Of a stretch of 64,000 nucleotides of DNA, positions 42,162 through 50,376 are shown piece after piece; the stretch's first letter is position 1; every line of letters starts with the position of its first letter. The notes under the pieces were generated by a model. It did no database searches, was not told where the DNA came from, and worked only from the letters and a program-made list of their open reading frames with translations. The DNA is from Streptomyces mayonensis (GTDB lineage Bacteria; Actinomycetota; Actinomycetes; Streptomycetales; Streptomycetaceae): NCBI RefSeq assembly GCF_018982965.1, contig NZ_JACBYP010000017.1, forward strand, positions 35,370-99,369, in the 5' to 3' direction. The position numbers and the translations under genes were made by a program.

Positions 42162-43139
42162 TCAGCGGTGTGTGCCGCAGAGGTCGGCGAAGCGGGCGGT
42201 GTCGACGTTGCCGCCGGACAGGACGACGCCGATCCGGCGGGGCAGGGGGTCGATCCGGCCGTTCAGGAGGGCGGCGAGACCGGTGGCGCCGCTCGGTTCG
42301 AGGACGGTCTTCAGCCGTTCGAAGGCGAACCGCATCGCGTCCCTGATCTCGTCGTCACCGACCAGCACGATCCCGTCCAGGAGCCGACGGTTGAGGGCGA
42401 AGGTCAGCTCGCCGGGCGTGGCCACCGCCTGGCCGTCCGCGATGGTGCGCGGGACCGGGACGGTGACGCGCCGGCCCGCCTCCAGGGAGCGTCTGGTGTC
42501 GTCACCGGCCTCCGGTTCGACGCCGACGACCCGGGTCGCGGGGTGCAGGCCCTTGACGGCGGTGGCACACCCGGCGATCAGTCCGCCGCCGCCGACCGGG
42601 GCGACCAGCGCGTCCAGCGGTCCCGTCTCCTCGACGAGTTCGAGGGCGGCGGTGCCCTGTCCGGCGACGACGTGCGGGTGGTCGTAGGGCGGGATCAGGG
42701 CCAGGCCCCGATCGGCGGCCAGGGCCTCGGCGATGGCCGCACGGTCCTCGCGGTAGCGGTCGTACGTGACGATCTCGGCGCCGTAGCCGGCGGTGGCCGC
42801 GCGTTTGGCGGGCGGGGCGTCCTCGGGCATGACGATCACGGCGGTGCTGCCCAGCTCGCGGGCGGCGAGGGCGACCGCCTGGGCGTGGTTGCCGGAGGAG
42901 TAGGCGGCGATGCCCCGGGCGAGTTGGGCGGGGGTGAGCCGGGAGGCGGCGTGGTAGGCGCCGCGGAACTTGAAGGCGCCGACGCGCTGCTGGTTCTCGC
43001 ACTTGAGGTGGACCTCGGCGCCGACGAGGGCGTCCAGGGTGCGCGAGCGCAGTACGGGGGTACGGTGCGCGACGCCCTCGATGCGGGCGGCCGCGGCGCG
43101 GACGTCGTCGAGGGTGAGGGGCGGGGTGGCGGTCGTCAC
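42162..43139 (-). CDS. PLP-dependent threonine/serine dehydratase-like enzyme
   Basis: 325 residues from GTG at 43139 (GAGGATCCCC before it). The PLP Lys lies in AFKFRGAYHA; the substrate loop is SSGNHAQAVALAA; the phosphate-binding glycine loop is PVGGGGLIAGCA. The short length without an ACT regulatory domain indicates the catabolic type, which can also act as a serine racemase or hydroxy-aspartate dehydratase. It lies 8 nt after the regulator gene, so it should be co-transcribed with it and controlled by it. Confidence 0.92.
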   Translation of the reverse strand: MTTATPPLTLDDVRAAAARIEGVAHRTPVLRSRTLDALVGAEVHLKCENQQRVGAFKFRGAYHAASRLTPAQLARGIAAYSSGNHAQAVALAARELGSTAVIVMPEDAPPAKRAATAGYGAEIVTYDRYREDRAAIAEALAADRGLALIPPYDHPHVVAGQGTAALELVEETGPLDALVAPVGGGGLIAGCATAVKGLHPATRVVGVEPEAGDDTRRSLEAGRRVTVPVPRTIADGQAVATPGELTFALNRRLLDGIVLVGDDEIRDAMRFAFERLKTVLEPSGATGLAALLNGRIDPLPRRIGVVLSGGNVDTARFADLCGTHR

Positions 43140-43147
43140 GGGGATCC

Positions 43148-43918
43148 TCAGGGGGTGTCGGCGGCCGGGCCGGTCGCGGCGCGGGCCCGGGAGAGGTAGT
43201 GGTAGGCCGAGGCGCGGGAGATGCCCAGCCGGTTGGCGACGTGCTCGACCGAGCGGCGTACGGCGAACACGCCGCGTCCGTCCAGGTCGCGGAAGAGTTC
43301 CAGGCGCTGGTCCCGGTCCAGCGCTGCCCAGCCGGCGTCCCGGCGCAGCGGGTGGGTGTCCACGATGGCGTCGACGACCGCGTCGATGTCGTCGGCGAAG
43401 GTGGCGGCCGGCGGGTCGGCGGGCAGGCCCGCGGTGCCGGCGAGGGCGCCGAGCAGGGCGTGGGCCCGGTCGACGGCGGTGACGTCCAGGTGGACGCACA
43501 GGGCACCGAAGACGGTGCCGGTGGAGTCGCGCAGCACCATGGTGGAGGACTTGACGAGGGTGCCGTCGTCCGTGCGTGTGACGTGGTTCAGCGCGTCGTG
43601 CGCCGTGTCGTCACGGCCCGTGTCGCTGTGGCTCGTGTCGTCACCGCTCGTGTCGTCACGGCTCGTGTCGCCGTGCTCCGTGCCGGTGCGGGCCGGGACA
43701 CGCATGACGGACTCGTCCGCCGCCCCGCTGCCGCTCCCGCCCGCCGTCCGCCCGGTCACCGAGCCCGCGACGGCCACGACCGACCGCTCCGGGCGCCGGT
43801 AGTCGTGCAGGACCACCTCGCAGACCGGTCCGAAGGTGGCGGCGATGCCGTCGACGACGGGGCGCAGCGCGGTGAGGACCGCGTCGCGTTCGGCGTCCGG
43901 CGCCGCTTCGTCGCTCAT
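43148..43918 (-). CDS. YheO/DauR-like PAS-HTH regulator with a repeat insertion
   Basis: 256 residues. The N-terminal YheO-type PAS domain (PVVDGIAATFGPVCEVVLHDY; LVKSSTMVLRDSTGTVFGALCVHLDVT) and C-terminal helix-turn-helix (RRSVEHVANRLGISRASAYHYLSRARA) match the DauR group. Residues about 78-110 form an acidic insertion of five 5-residue units (DTSR-DDTSG-DDTSH type) not expected in the fold, where the domain normally continues directly to TRTDDG. Family members sense amino acids or related ligands. The dehydratase immediately downstream is the obvious target, and the GTCCAG cluster at 43938-43986 a candidate operator. Confidence 0.88.
   Translation of the reverse strand: MSDEAAPDAERDAVLTALRPVVDGIAATFGPVCEVVLHDYRRPERSVVAVAGSVTGRTAGGSGSGAADESVMRVPARTGTEHGDTSRDDTSGDDTSHSDTGRDDTAHDALNHVTRTDDGTLVKSSTMVLRDSTGTVFGALCVHLDVTAVDRAHALLGALAGTAGLPADPPAATFADDIDAVVDAIVDTHPLRRDAGWAALDRDQRLELFRDLDGRGVFAVRRSVEHVANRLGISRASAYHYLSRARAATGPAADTP
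43598..43672 (-). repeat. Five 15-nt coding repeats in the regulator
   Basis: The units encode GDTSR, DDTSG, DDTSH, SDTGR and DDTAH in tandem. The DNA units share the CGTGTCGTCAC core on the plus strand. They are in frame, so copy-number change would keep the gene intact. Confidence 0.8.
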
Positions 43919-43937
43919 CCGGGCTCCCCGGTCGTCC

Positions 43938-43986
43938 GTCCAGGAGACTTCAGACTACACGTCCAGCCCCTGGACGCACTGTCCAG
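43938..43986. promoter_or_regulatory. GTCCAG half-site cluster upstream of the regulator
   Basis: GTCCAG occurs at 43938, 43961 and 43981 and its inverse CTGGAC at 43970-43975. CGTCCAG-CCC-CTGGACG is a perfect 17-bp dyad, and CTGGAC-GCACT-GTCCAG a second overlapping one. It starts 19 nt before the regulator's ATG, suggesting autoregulation. Confidence 0.6.
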
Positions 43987-44129
43987 TCTGCGCCGCCCCG
44001 ACCGGCGGCCGACTGACGGCCCACGGCACTCGCCGCAGTCGCGGGGCGGCGGCCGGCAGCGGGTCCGGCAGCCGCCCGGGCGGAGGCGCCCGCGACCGGC
44101 GCCGCCCGGGGTCGCCGGGGGATCACGAG

Positions 44130-44381
44130 CTCCGGCGGACGTCCGCCCGCTCAGCCGCCCGGCGCCGCTCGGCGGCCCGGTCTTCGGTCACCCGGGGTCC
44201 GGGTGGGACGCAAGAACGTACTGGTGACCCACGCTGCTGCTGATGGGCACCGCCACCACCCTCGCCGGCCTGCTGCCCACCCACGCGAGCATCGGCGTCG
44301 CCGCACCGATCCTGCTGGTGCTGCTGCGGGGGGCGTCCAGGGCATCGCGGCCGGCGGCGAGTGGGGCGGAACGGCGGGATG
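44130..44381 (+). pseudogene. Degraded fragment of an MHS-family (MFS) transporter
   Basis: Pieces of the family's signature region occur in order but in different frames: RPAPLGGPVFGH (around 44150-44195), GRKNVLV (44206-44226), then LLMGTATTLAGLLPTHASIG and VAAPILLVLLRG (about 44237-44340), then VQGIAAGGEWGGTA (about 44335-44380). In an intact metabolite:H+ symporter these would be continuous (motif A loop, helix 3 and helix 4 entry). At least three frame changes are needed, and no sequence before or after continues the protein. It is therefore a short remnant, not a gene. An intact copy may once have served the neighbouring dehydratase or lactate genes. Confidence 0.8.
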
Positions 44382-44411
44382 CCGCGGCCGGTTGCGGACC
44401 GTACGCGCGGG

Positions 44412-44717
44412 CTACGGGCGCGGGTTGACGCGCCGCCAGGCAGGTCGCGCGTCCGCACCCCGGCGGCCGGCCACGGCGGCGCAGCGGGGGCAGACCCGGC
44501 GGACGGCGTCGGCCGCACCGCCCGACTCGGGCAGCACGTCGCTCCAGGGGACGGCAGCGAACCGGGACAGCCGCGAGCGGTGGAGGGAGAGCCCGCACAC
44601 GGTCTCGTTCCGGCCCTGCTCCCACGCGTGCACCTCGCCCGCCGGAAGCCAGCGGCCGTCGTCCTCGTCCCACCAGCGGCCGGAAGCCGCCACGTCGTAG
44701 CGCCGCGTCCTGGCCAT
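44412..44717 (-). CDS. Small hypothetical protein with Cys pairs
   Basis: 101 residues from ATG at 44717 (GAGGAG 3 nt upstream). It begins MARTRRYDVAASGRWWDEDDGRWLPAGEVHAWE. C-GLSL and C-PRC (TVCGLSLHRS; RRVCPRCAAV) could bind one zinc. I do not recognise the family beyond similar small streptomycete proteins. Its 3' end lies 30 nt from the transporter remnant on the opposite strand. Confidence 0.65.
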   Translation of the reverse strand: MARTRRYDVAASGRWWDEDDGRWLPAGEVHAWEQGRNETVCGLSLHRSRLSRFAAVPWSDVLPESGGAADAVRRVCPRCAAVAGRRGADARPAWRRVNPRP

Positions 44718-44961
44718 CGGCTCCTCGCCCGCCTTCCGCTCCCCCTGCGCCCGGCTCCCTGCGTCCGGCGTCCGTCCGTTCCGGGTGCCCCGGCTGGGCG
44801 CCGTCACACGCGCGTACCGCCTCCTGTGTGATCACTCCGCAAGTCCTGCCCGTTTTGGGCGTTTTGTCTGCTTAGCATGCGGGGTCCGCGCCTCGCGGGC
44901 CGGCGTCCGCGCGCGACGGGGCCCGGCACGGACCGTCCCGCCCCGTACGAGAGGACAGCAG

Positions 44962-46626
44962 ATGGCGCCCACGGGCCGTCCCAGCGCACTGGCCGAGCAC
45001 GCCTTCTCCCCGCACGACGCGGTGCTCGGCGCCGCCGCCCGCCACCTCGGCCGCCGGCGCTTCCTCACCGTGACCGCGGCCGCCGCGGCACTCGCCTTCA
45101 CCACCAACCTGCCGGCCCGCGGCGCGGTCGCCGCACCTCTGCGCGACGCCGCCCGGATCAGCAAGGACCCCTTCACGCTCGGTGTCGCCTCGGGCGACCC
45201 GCTGCCGGAGTCGGTGCTGCTGTGGACCCGCCTGGCGCCCGAACCGTTCCTCGAGGACGGCGGGATGGGCACGGAACGGGTCGCGGTCGAGTGGGAGGTC
45301 GCCCTCGACGAGCACTTCGCCGGAGTGCTGTTCCGGGGCACCGCCGACGCCCACGCCGAGTACGCCCACAGCGTGCACGTCGACGTCCAGGGCCTCACCC
45401 CCGGCACGGTCTACTACTACCGCTTCCGCGCCGGTGCCTGGCTCAGCCCCACGGGCCGTACCCGCACCGCGCCGCCCGCCGGCAGTGCGGCGTCGGCCCT
45501 GAGGCTCGCCGCGGTCGCCTGCCAGGCCTACCAGGACGGCTACTACACGGTGCTGAAGCACGTCGCCCAGGACGACGTCGACGTGGTCTTGCACCTCGGC
45601 GACTACCTGTACGAGTACGCGGTGAACGCGGAGGGCGGGGAGCGCCGCTACACCGACATCACGCTGCCCGACGTGTTCAACCGGGAGACGATGACGCTCG
45701 CGGACTACCGGATGCGGTACGCCCTGTACAAGAGCGACGCGGACCTGCGGGCCGCGCACGCCGCCCATCCCTTCGTCGTCACCTGGGACGACCACGAGAC
45801 CGAGAACAACTACGCGGGCGCCAACGCCGAGAACGGCATCCCGCCCGAGGAGTTCCTGCTGCGCCGGGCCGCCGCCTACCGGGCGTACTGGGAGAACCAG
45901 CCGCTGCGCGCGGCGCAGTTGCCGCAGGGACCGGACGCGCGGCTGTACCGCCGGCTGCACTGGGGCTCGCTCGCCCAGTTCGACATCCTCGACACCCGCC
46001 AGTACCGCTCCGACCAGGCCTACGACGACCGGCCGCACGCCCCCGGGCCCGAGTCCGACGACCCGGCGCGCACCATGACCGGAGCCGCGCAGGAGCAGTG
46101 GCTGCTCGACGGCTGGAAGGGCTCGACCGCGCTGTGGAACGTGATGCCCCAGCAGGTCTGCTTCTCCCAGCGCAAGTTCGGCACCGCCGCCGACGCCCCG
46201 CTGTCGATGGACGCCTGGGACGGCTACCGCGCCTCGCGCGACCGCGTCGTCGCCGGGGCGAAGGCCGCCGGGGTCGACAACTGGCTGATCCTCACCGGCG
46301 ACGTGCACGTGGGCTACGCGCTCGACGTCAAGGAGGACTTCGACGACCCGGCGTCCGCGACCGTCGGCACCGAGGTCACCTGCACGTCGGTGGCCAGCGG
46401 CCGGGACGGCGTGGAGAAGCCCGCCAACTGGGACCTGTACCTGGAGGCCAACCCGCACATGAAGTTCTACAACGGCAAGCGCGGTTACGTCCGGGCCGAG
46501 CTCGGCCGCACGGCGGCCCACCTCGACTTCCGCACCGTTGACGCCATCAGCACGCCCGGCGCCGCCATCAGCACGGTCGCGTCCTTCGTCACCGAGGCGG
46601 GCGCACCGGGGCTGAAGCCCGCCTGA
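44962..46626 (+). CDS. phoD: Tat-exported alkaline phosphatase D / phosphodiesterase
   Basis: 554 residues from ATG at 44962 (GAGGA upstream). A twin-arginine signal (GRRRFLTVTAAAAALAFTTN) is followed by a PhoD N-terminal domain and a calcineurin-like core: HLGDYLYEY, VTWDDHETENNY and ILTGDVHVGYALD carry the metal-binding Asp, Asn and His residues. PhoD enzymes use Fe/Ca centres to release phosphate from mono- and diesters outside the cell. I looked for GTTCACC-type PHO boxes upstream and saw none. A TAGCAT hexamer at 44872 may be the -10. Confidence 0.94.
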   Translation: MAPTGRPSALAEHAFSPHDAVLGAAARHLGRRRFLTVTAAAAALAFTTNLPARGAVAAPLRDAARISKDPFTLGVASGDPLPESVLLWTRLAPEPFLEDGGMGTERVAVEWEVALDEHFAGVLFRGTADAHAEYAHSVHVDVQGLTPGTVYYYRFRAGAWLSPTGRTRTAPPAGSAASALRLAAVACQAYQDGYYTVLKHVAQDDVDVVLHLGDYLYEYAVNAEGGERRYTDITLPDVFNRETMTLADYRMRYALYKSDADLRAAHAAHPFVVTWDDHETENNYAGANAENGIPPEEFLLRRAAAYRAYWENQPLRAAQLPQGPDARLYRRLHWGSLAQFDILDTRQYRSDQAYDDRPHAPGPESDDPARTMTGAAQEQWLLDGWKGSTALWNVMPQQVCFSQRKFGTAADAPLSMDAWDGYRASRDRVVAGAKAAGVDNWLILTGDVHVGYALDVKEDFDDPASATVGTEVTCTSVASGRDGVEKPANWDLYLEANPHMKFYNGKRGYVRAELGRTAAHLDFRTVDAISTPGAAISTVASFVTEAGAPGLKPA

Positions 46627-46833
46627 CCCCGGCCGGCCCTTCCCGCCCGCAGGGACACGCCCGCGTACTGCACATGGCACCCACCGCGTCCCCCATCGCG
46701 CGAAACAGGCCGGGGCGGGGCATCGCCCGGGACCGTTGCGGCAAGGCCTGTCACTTCCTCGCAGGCGCACCGCGATCCGCGGTCGCCCACCGAACACCGC
46801 TGTCCCGCACAGCTCTCCAAGGAGGCACATCGC

Positions 46834-48213
46834 ATGGTCGGCAGACACGCCGCGCGCAGCCGCAGCGCAGCCCTCGCCGCGCTCGGCGCCCTGGTCCTGA
46901 CCGCACTCCCCGCAGCCGCGTCGGCCGCGCCGCCGCCCGCACCCGCGCCCCGCCCCGTCACCGCCCAGACGCCCGGCTCCGGTGCGGCGGCGCCGGCGCG
47001 GATGCTCCGGGCGATGGAGCGCGACCTGAACCTGGCGCCCGGTCAGGCGGCCGTACGGCTGGCGAACGAGGCCGAGGCGGGCACCCGCGCGGGCATGCTG
47101 CACAACACCCTCGGCGACCGCTTCGCCGGTGCCTGGGTGAGCGGGGCGACCTCGGCCGAGCTGACCGTCGCCACCACCGACGCCGCGGACACCGCCGCCA
47201 TCGAGGCGCAGGGCGCCAAGGCGGCCGTCGTGGACAGGGGCCTGGCCGAGCTGCGCGCGGTCAAGGAGAAGCTGGACGCCGCGGCGGTGCGCACCGCCAC
47301 CCGGCAGAGCCCCGTCTGGTACGTCGACGTGCCGAACAACCGCGTGACGGTCCAGGCCACCGGCGAGTCCGCCGCGGCCCGCTTCGTCGAGGCGGCCGGT
47401 CTCTCCGGCCAGGACGTGAGCGTGCGGATCTCCCCCGACCAGCCGCGGGTGCTGGAGGACCTGGTGGGCGGCGACGCCTTCTACATCAACGACGAGGCGC
47501 GCTGCTCCATCGGCTTCTCGGTCACCAAGGACGACCAGCAGGGCTTCGCCACGGCCGGGCACTGCGGCAACCCGGGCGCCACCACCACCGGGTACAACGA
47601 GGCCCCTCAGGGGACCTTCCAGGCCTCGACCTTCCCCGGCAAGGACATGGCCTGGGTGGGCGTCAACTCCGACTGGACGGCCACCCCGGACGTGAAGGCC
47701 GAGGGCGGCGAGAAGATCCAGGTCACCGGGTCGGTGGAGGCGCTCGTGGGCGCCTCGGTCTGCCGTTCCGGATCGACGACGGGGTGGCGCTGCGGAACGG
47801 TCGAGCAGCACGACACGAGTGTCACCTACCCGGACGGCACGGTCGACGGCGTGACCCGTACGACGGCGTGCGCCGAGGGCGGCGACTCCGGCGGCCCCTT
47901 CGTCTCCGGAACCGAGGCACAGGGCACCACGTCCGGCGGCTCCGGCGACTGCACGAACGGCGGGACCACCTTCTACCAGCCGGTCAATCCGCTGCTCAGC
48001 GACTTCGGCCTCACCCTGAAGACCACCTCCGCCGCGGCGCAGACCCCCGCGCCGCAGGACAACGCGGCGGCGGACGCGTGGACCGCGGGCCGGGTCTACG
48101 AGGTGGGCGCCACGGTCTCCTACGACGGCGCGCGGTACCGGTGCCTGCAGGGCCACCAGGCGCAGGGCGCCGGTTCCCCGGCGAGCACGCCTGCCCTGTG
48201 GCAGCGGGTCTGA
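46834..48213 (+). CDS. Streptogrisin C-like S1 serine protease with chitin-binding domain
   Basis: 459 residues; AAGGAGG before ATG. A Sec signal peptide is followed by a ~170-residue pro-region, then the mature chymotrypsin-like domain: IN-start near YINDEARCSIGFSV, TAGHC (His), DMAWV (Asp) and EGGDSGGPF (Ser), with three disulphide-forming Cys pairs. A short linker leads to a C-terminal CBM5/12 chitin-binding module (AWTAGRVYEVGATVSYDGARYRCLQGHQA). The arrangement is that of S. griseus protease C. Role: secreted proteolysis targeted to chitin- or peptidoglycan-containing material. Confidence 0.94.
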   Translation: MVGRHAARSRSAALAALGALVLTALPAAASAAPPPAPAPRPVTAQTPGSGAAAPARMLRAMERDLNLAPGQAAVRLANEAEAGTRAGMLHNTLGDRFAGAWVSGATSAELTVATTDAADTAAIEAQGAKAAVVDRGLAELRAVKEKLDAAAVRTATRQSPVWYVDVPNNRVTVQATGESAAARFVEAAGLSGQDVSVRISPDQPRVLEDLVGGDAFYINDEARCSIGFSVTKDDQQGFATAGHCGNPGATTTGYNEAPQGTFQASTFPGKDMAWVGVNSDWTATPDVKAEGGEKIQVTGSVEALVGASVCRSGSTTGWRCGTVEQHDTSVTYPDGTVDGVTRTTACAEGGDSGGPFVSGTEAQGTTSGGSGDCTNGGTTFYQPVNPLLSDFGLTLKTTSAAAQTPAPQDNAAADAWTAGRVYEVGATVSYDGARYRCLQGHQAQGAGSPASTPALWQRV

Positions 48214-48355
48214 GACCACGAGACTGAGGCAAGGGGGCTGAGACAACGCGGCCGGGGCAACGGGCCCGGGGCAACGGGTGCGACACCTCGTCGTCCGCCC
48301 TCGGGCCCGGTCTCCCGGCTCGGGGCCGCCGCCCGGCAGCCCCGTGCCGGCCGCG

Positions 48356-49459
48356 CTACTCCCCGGCGAGGAGCGCGTAGGCGGTGGCGATGAACGGGTC
48401 CCGGGCGCGGAAGCGCCGGGTGCACACCGCGGCCAGGGCCGTGCCGGTGTCTGGCCTGAAGCCGAGGAAGGCCTGCTGGCCCAGGGTGGCGCCGCTGTGG
48501 AAGTACATCGGCCCGCCCTCCGTCGGGTGCCGGAACCAGCCCACCGTGTGCACGTGCCGGTGGCCCGCACCGCGCCGGAGCACCGGCACCCGTACCGCCC
48601 GCAGCGCTCCGGCGGCCGGTGAGCGGGCCGGGTCCAGGTGGGCCTCGAGGAAGGTGAGCAGGTCGTTCGGCGTGGACCGGACGGCCCCGGCCGCCCGGAA
48701 GCCGCCCGCGTCGAAGGCCGGTACCGGTGTGCGGCCGTCCTTGCGGTGTCCGGCGGCGTCGGTCCCGGGGCCCTCCGCGCGCAGTGCCGTGCCGCTGAGA
48801 CCGAGCGCGCGCAGCACCTGCCCGTCGACCAGGTCCTCCCAGGAGGTGCGGGTGGCCGCGGCGACCGCGTTCCCGAGCACGGAGACTCCGTAGTTGGAGT
48901 AGTGCCAGCGGGTTCCGGGGCGGTGGCGGGGCCGGTGGTTCAGGAAGGTCTCGGTCAGCCGCTCGGCCGGGTAGCGGGCGTAGGGGTTGGTGCGCCACGC
49001 GGGCAGGCCCAGGCGCAGGAAGTCGGCCGGGAGTGCGGGCAGTCCCGACGTGTGCGTGATGAGGTGGGCGAGCGTCACCGGGTGCCGGTCCGGGGGGCGG
49101 CCGGGGTCCAGGCAGGCGGCGGCCGGTTCGGCGCCGGTGAGCACACCGCGCCGGATCAGCCGCGCCAGCAGCAGCGCGGCGAACGTCTTGGACGCCGAGC
49201 CGATCTCGTAACGCAGATCCTCGCGGGGGACGTCGGGCGGCTTGGCGGTGCCGCCGCTGTGCAGGGTGCGGCGGCCGTCGCGGGTGACGGCGAGGACGAC
49301 GTCGGGGGCGTCACAGGCCTCCACCGCCTCGGCCAGCCGCGCGCGCAGTGCCCCCTCGTCGGCCGCCGGTACGGGCCTCGCCGGGGCGCTCTCGCCGTCG
49401 GCCGGGGCGCCGGGCCAGGGCGTGGGACGGGCCGCCATGGGCGTGGGACGGGCGGTCAT
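48356..49459 (-). CDS. Beta-lactamase-fold serine hydrolase, last gene of an unknown operon
   Basis: 367 residues; ATG at 49459 overlaps the previous stop (ATGA). Class C/DD-peptidase-like motifs: SASKTF (SxxK, nucleophile Ser), YSNYG (YxN) and HSGATLG in place of KTG. No signal peptide is seen, so it probably acts in the cytosol, unusual for a penicillin-recognising fold and more like an esterase or peptidase. It is coupled to two homologous unknown proteins and a small peptide upstream, so it may process or hydrolyse their product. Confidence 0.88.
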   Translation of the reverse strand: MTARPTPMAARPTPWPGAPADGESAPARPVPAADEGALRARLAEAVEACDAPDVVLAVTRDGRRTLHSGGTAKPPDVPREDLRYEIGSASKTFAALLLARLIRRGVLTGAEPAAACLDPGRPPDRHPVTLAHLITHTSGLPALPADFLRLGLPAWRTNPYARYPAERLTETFLNHRPRHRPGTRWHYSNYGVSVLGNAVAAATRTSWEDLVDGQVLRALGLSGTALRAEGPGTDAAGHRKDGRTPVPAFDAGGFRAAGAVRSTPNDLLTFLEAHLDPARSPAAGALRAVRVPVLRRGAGHRHVHTVGWFRHPTEGGPMYFHSGATLGQQAFLGFRPDTGTALAAVCTRRFRARDPFIATAYALLAGE

Positions 49460-50376
49460 GACGCGGTGTGCGCCAGCGCGGTGAGGGCGCGGGACGTGGC
49501 CAGCAGGGATGCGAAGGCGGCGACCAGGGTCGGGTGGTGGACCAGGTCGAACAGGGTGTCGGGATCGGCCTCGGGCATGGTGCGGACGGCGGGCATCGCG
49601 CCGTCCGGCTGCTGCGCGGCGGCGAAACCCCGCCAGGCGGCCTCGTCCAGGGTGGGCCGCGGCAGACAGGCGTCCACGACGAGGAGTTCGCCGAGCAGGT
49701 CCCAGCGTTCGAGATCCAGCCAGTCGTCGATCCAGACCGGCAGCCAGGTGGCGAGGTAGTCCGCGGTGTCCGGCGGCAGTCCGCCCGGGTTCCGGCCCCA
49801 GTCGGTGAGGTGGAAGACGTTGTGCGTGATGTCGTACGCCGTGTGGCCCTCGACCGTCCACGGCTCGGGGGTGCCGGCCAGCCAGGTGGTGCCCACCAGG
49901 TCGGCCTCGGGCGGCCGGGCGGTCAGGCCGAAGCGGCGCTGGAAGGCGGACAGGCCAAGGCGCCGGGTCGGTGTCACCGGGAACCGCGCCCAGCTGTCCA
50001 GCCGGTGGTTGAGGAGCGTGGCGCGTTCCACCTCGGGCTGGCTGTAGCCCAGCTCCTTGAACGGCAGATACACCTCGAAGGGGACGGGCGAGAAGGGTTC
50101 GATGCGCTGGCCGCGCGCCAGCATGCTGCCGCCGTCCAGGGTCTCGCGCCAGGTGTGGTCGAGCAGTTGGCGGGCGAGCTGGGCCTGCCGGGAGCCGGCG
50201 ACGCCCTCGCGGAAGAGCACCGCGCAGATGGAGGCGAGTTCGCCGATGGGCTTGAAGCGTTCCAGGAAGCCGGTCTCGGGGTCCACGTCCGGCTCCAGGC
50301 CGAAGCCGTCGCGGTGGGCCCACAGCCACTCCAGTGCGCCGGCTCCGACACGGTGGATCAGGCGGGTGTCCGTCAT
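49456..50376 (-). CDS. Unknown helical protein, paralogue of its upstream neighbour
   Basis: 306 residues from ATG at 50376 (ATGA with the previous stop). Aligned with the 50373-51365 product it shares W(V/L)WAHRDGF near the N-terminus, (W)KPxGEL, PxEVYxxF, the central GTWLxGxPEPWT, VFHLTDWGRxPxGxP, ADYLxxWLPxW and LPRP. The two are diverged copies from a tandem duplication. The sequence looks all-helical with many Trp and His. I do not recognise a characterised family; it may fall in an actinobacterial domain of unknown function (I suspect DUF6895, unverified). Confidence 0.75.
   Translation of the reverse strand: MTDTRLIHRVGAGALEWLWAHRDGFGLEPDVDPETGFLERFKPIGELASICAVLFREGVAGSRQAQLARQLLDHTWRETLDGGSMLARGQRIEPFSPVPFEVYLPFKELGYSQPEVERATLLNHRLDSWARFPVTPTRRLGLSAFQRRFGLTARPPEADLVGTTWLAGTPEPWTVEGHTAYDITHNVFHLTDWGRNPGGLPPDTADYLATWLPVWIDDWLDLERWDLLGELLVVDACLPRPTLDEAAWRGFAAAQQPDGAMPAVRTMPEADPDTLFDLVHHPTLVAAFASLLATSRALTALAHTAS

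Noticed and set aside
44718..44961. PHO boxes expected before phoD
   Set aside because: I searched for GTTCACC-like direct repeats in this spacer and found none; a CGTTTTGGG/CGTTTTGTC duplication is present but does not match.
44872..48570. Very long open frame (over 1200 codons) on the minus strand across phoD and the protease
   Set aside because: It is the antisense shadow of two well-supported plus-strand genes; high GC removes stop codons. Its composition is repetitive Gly/Val/Arg and matches no family.
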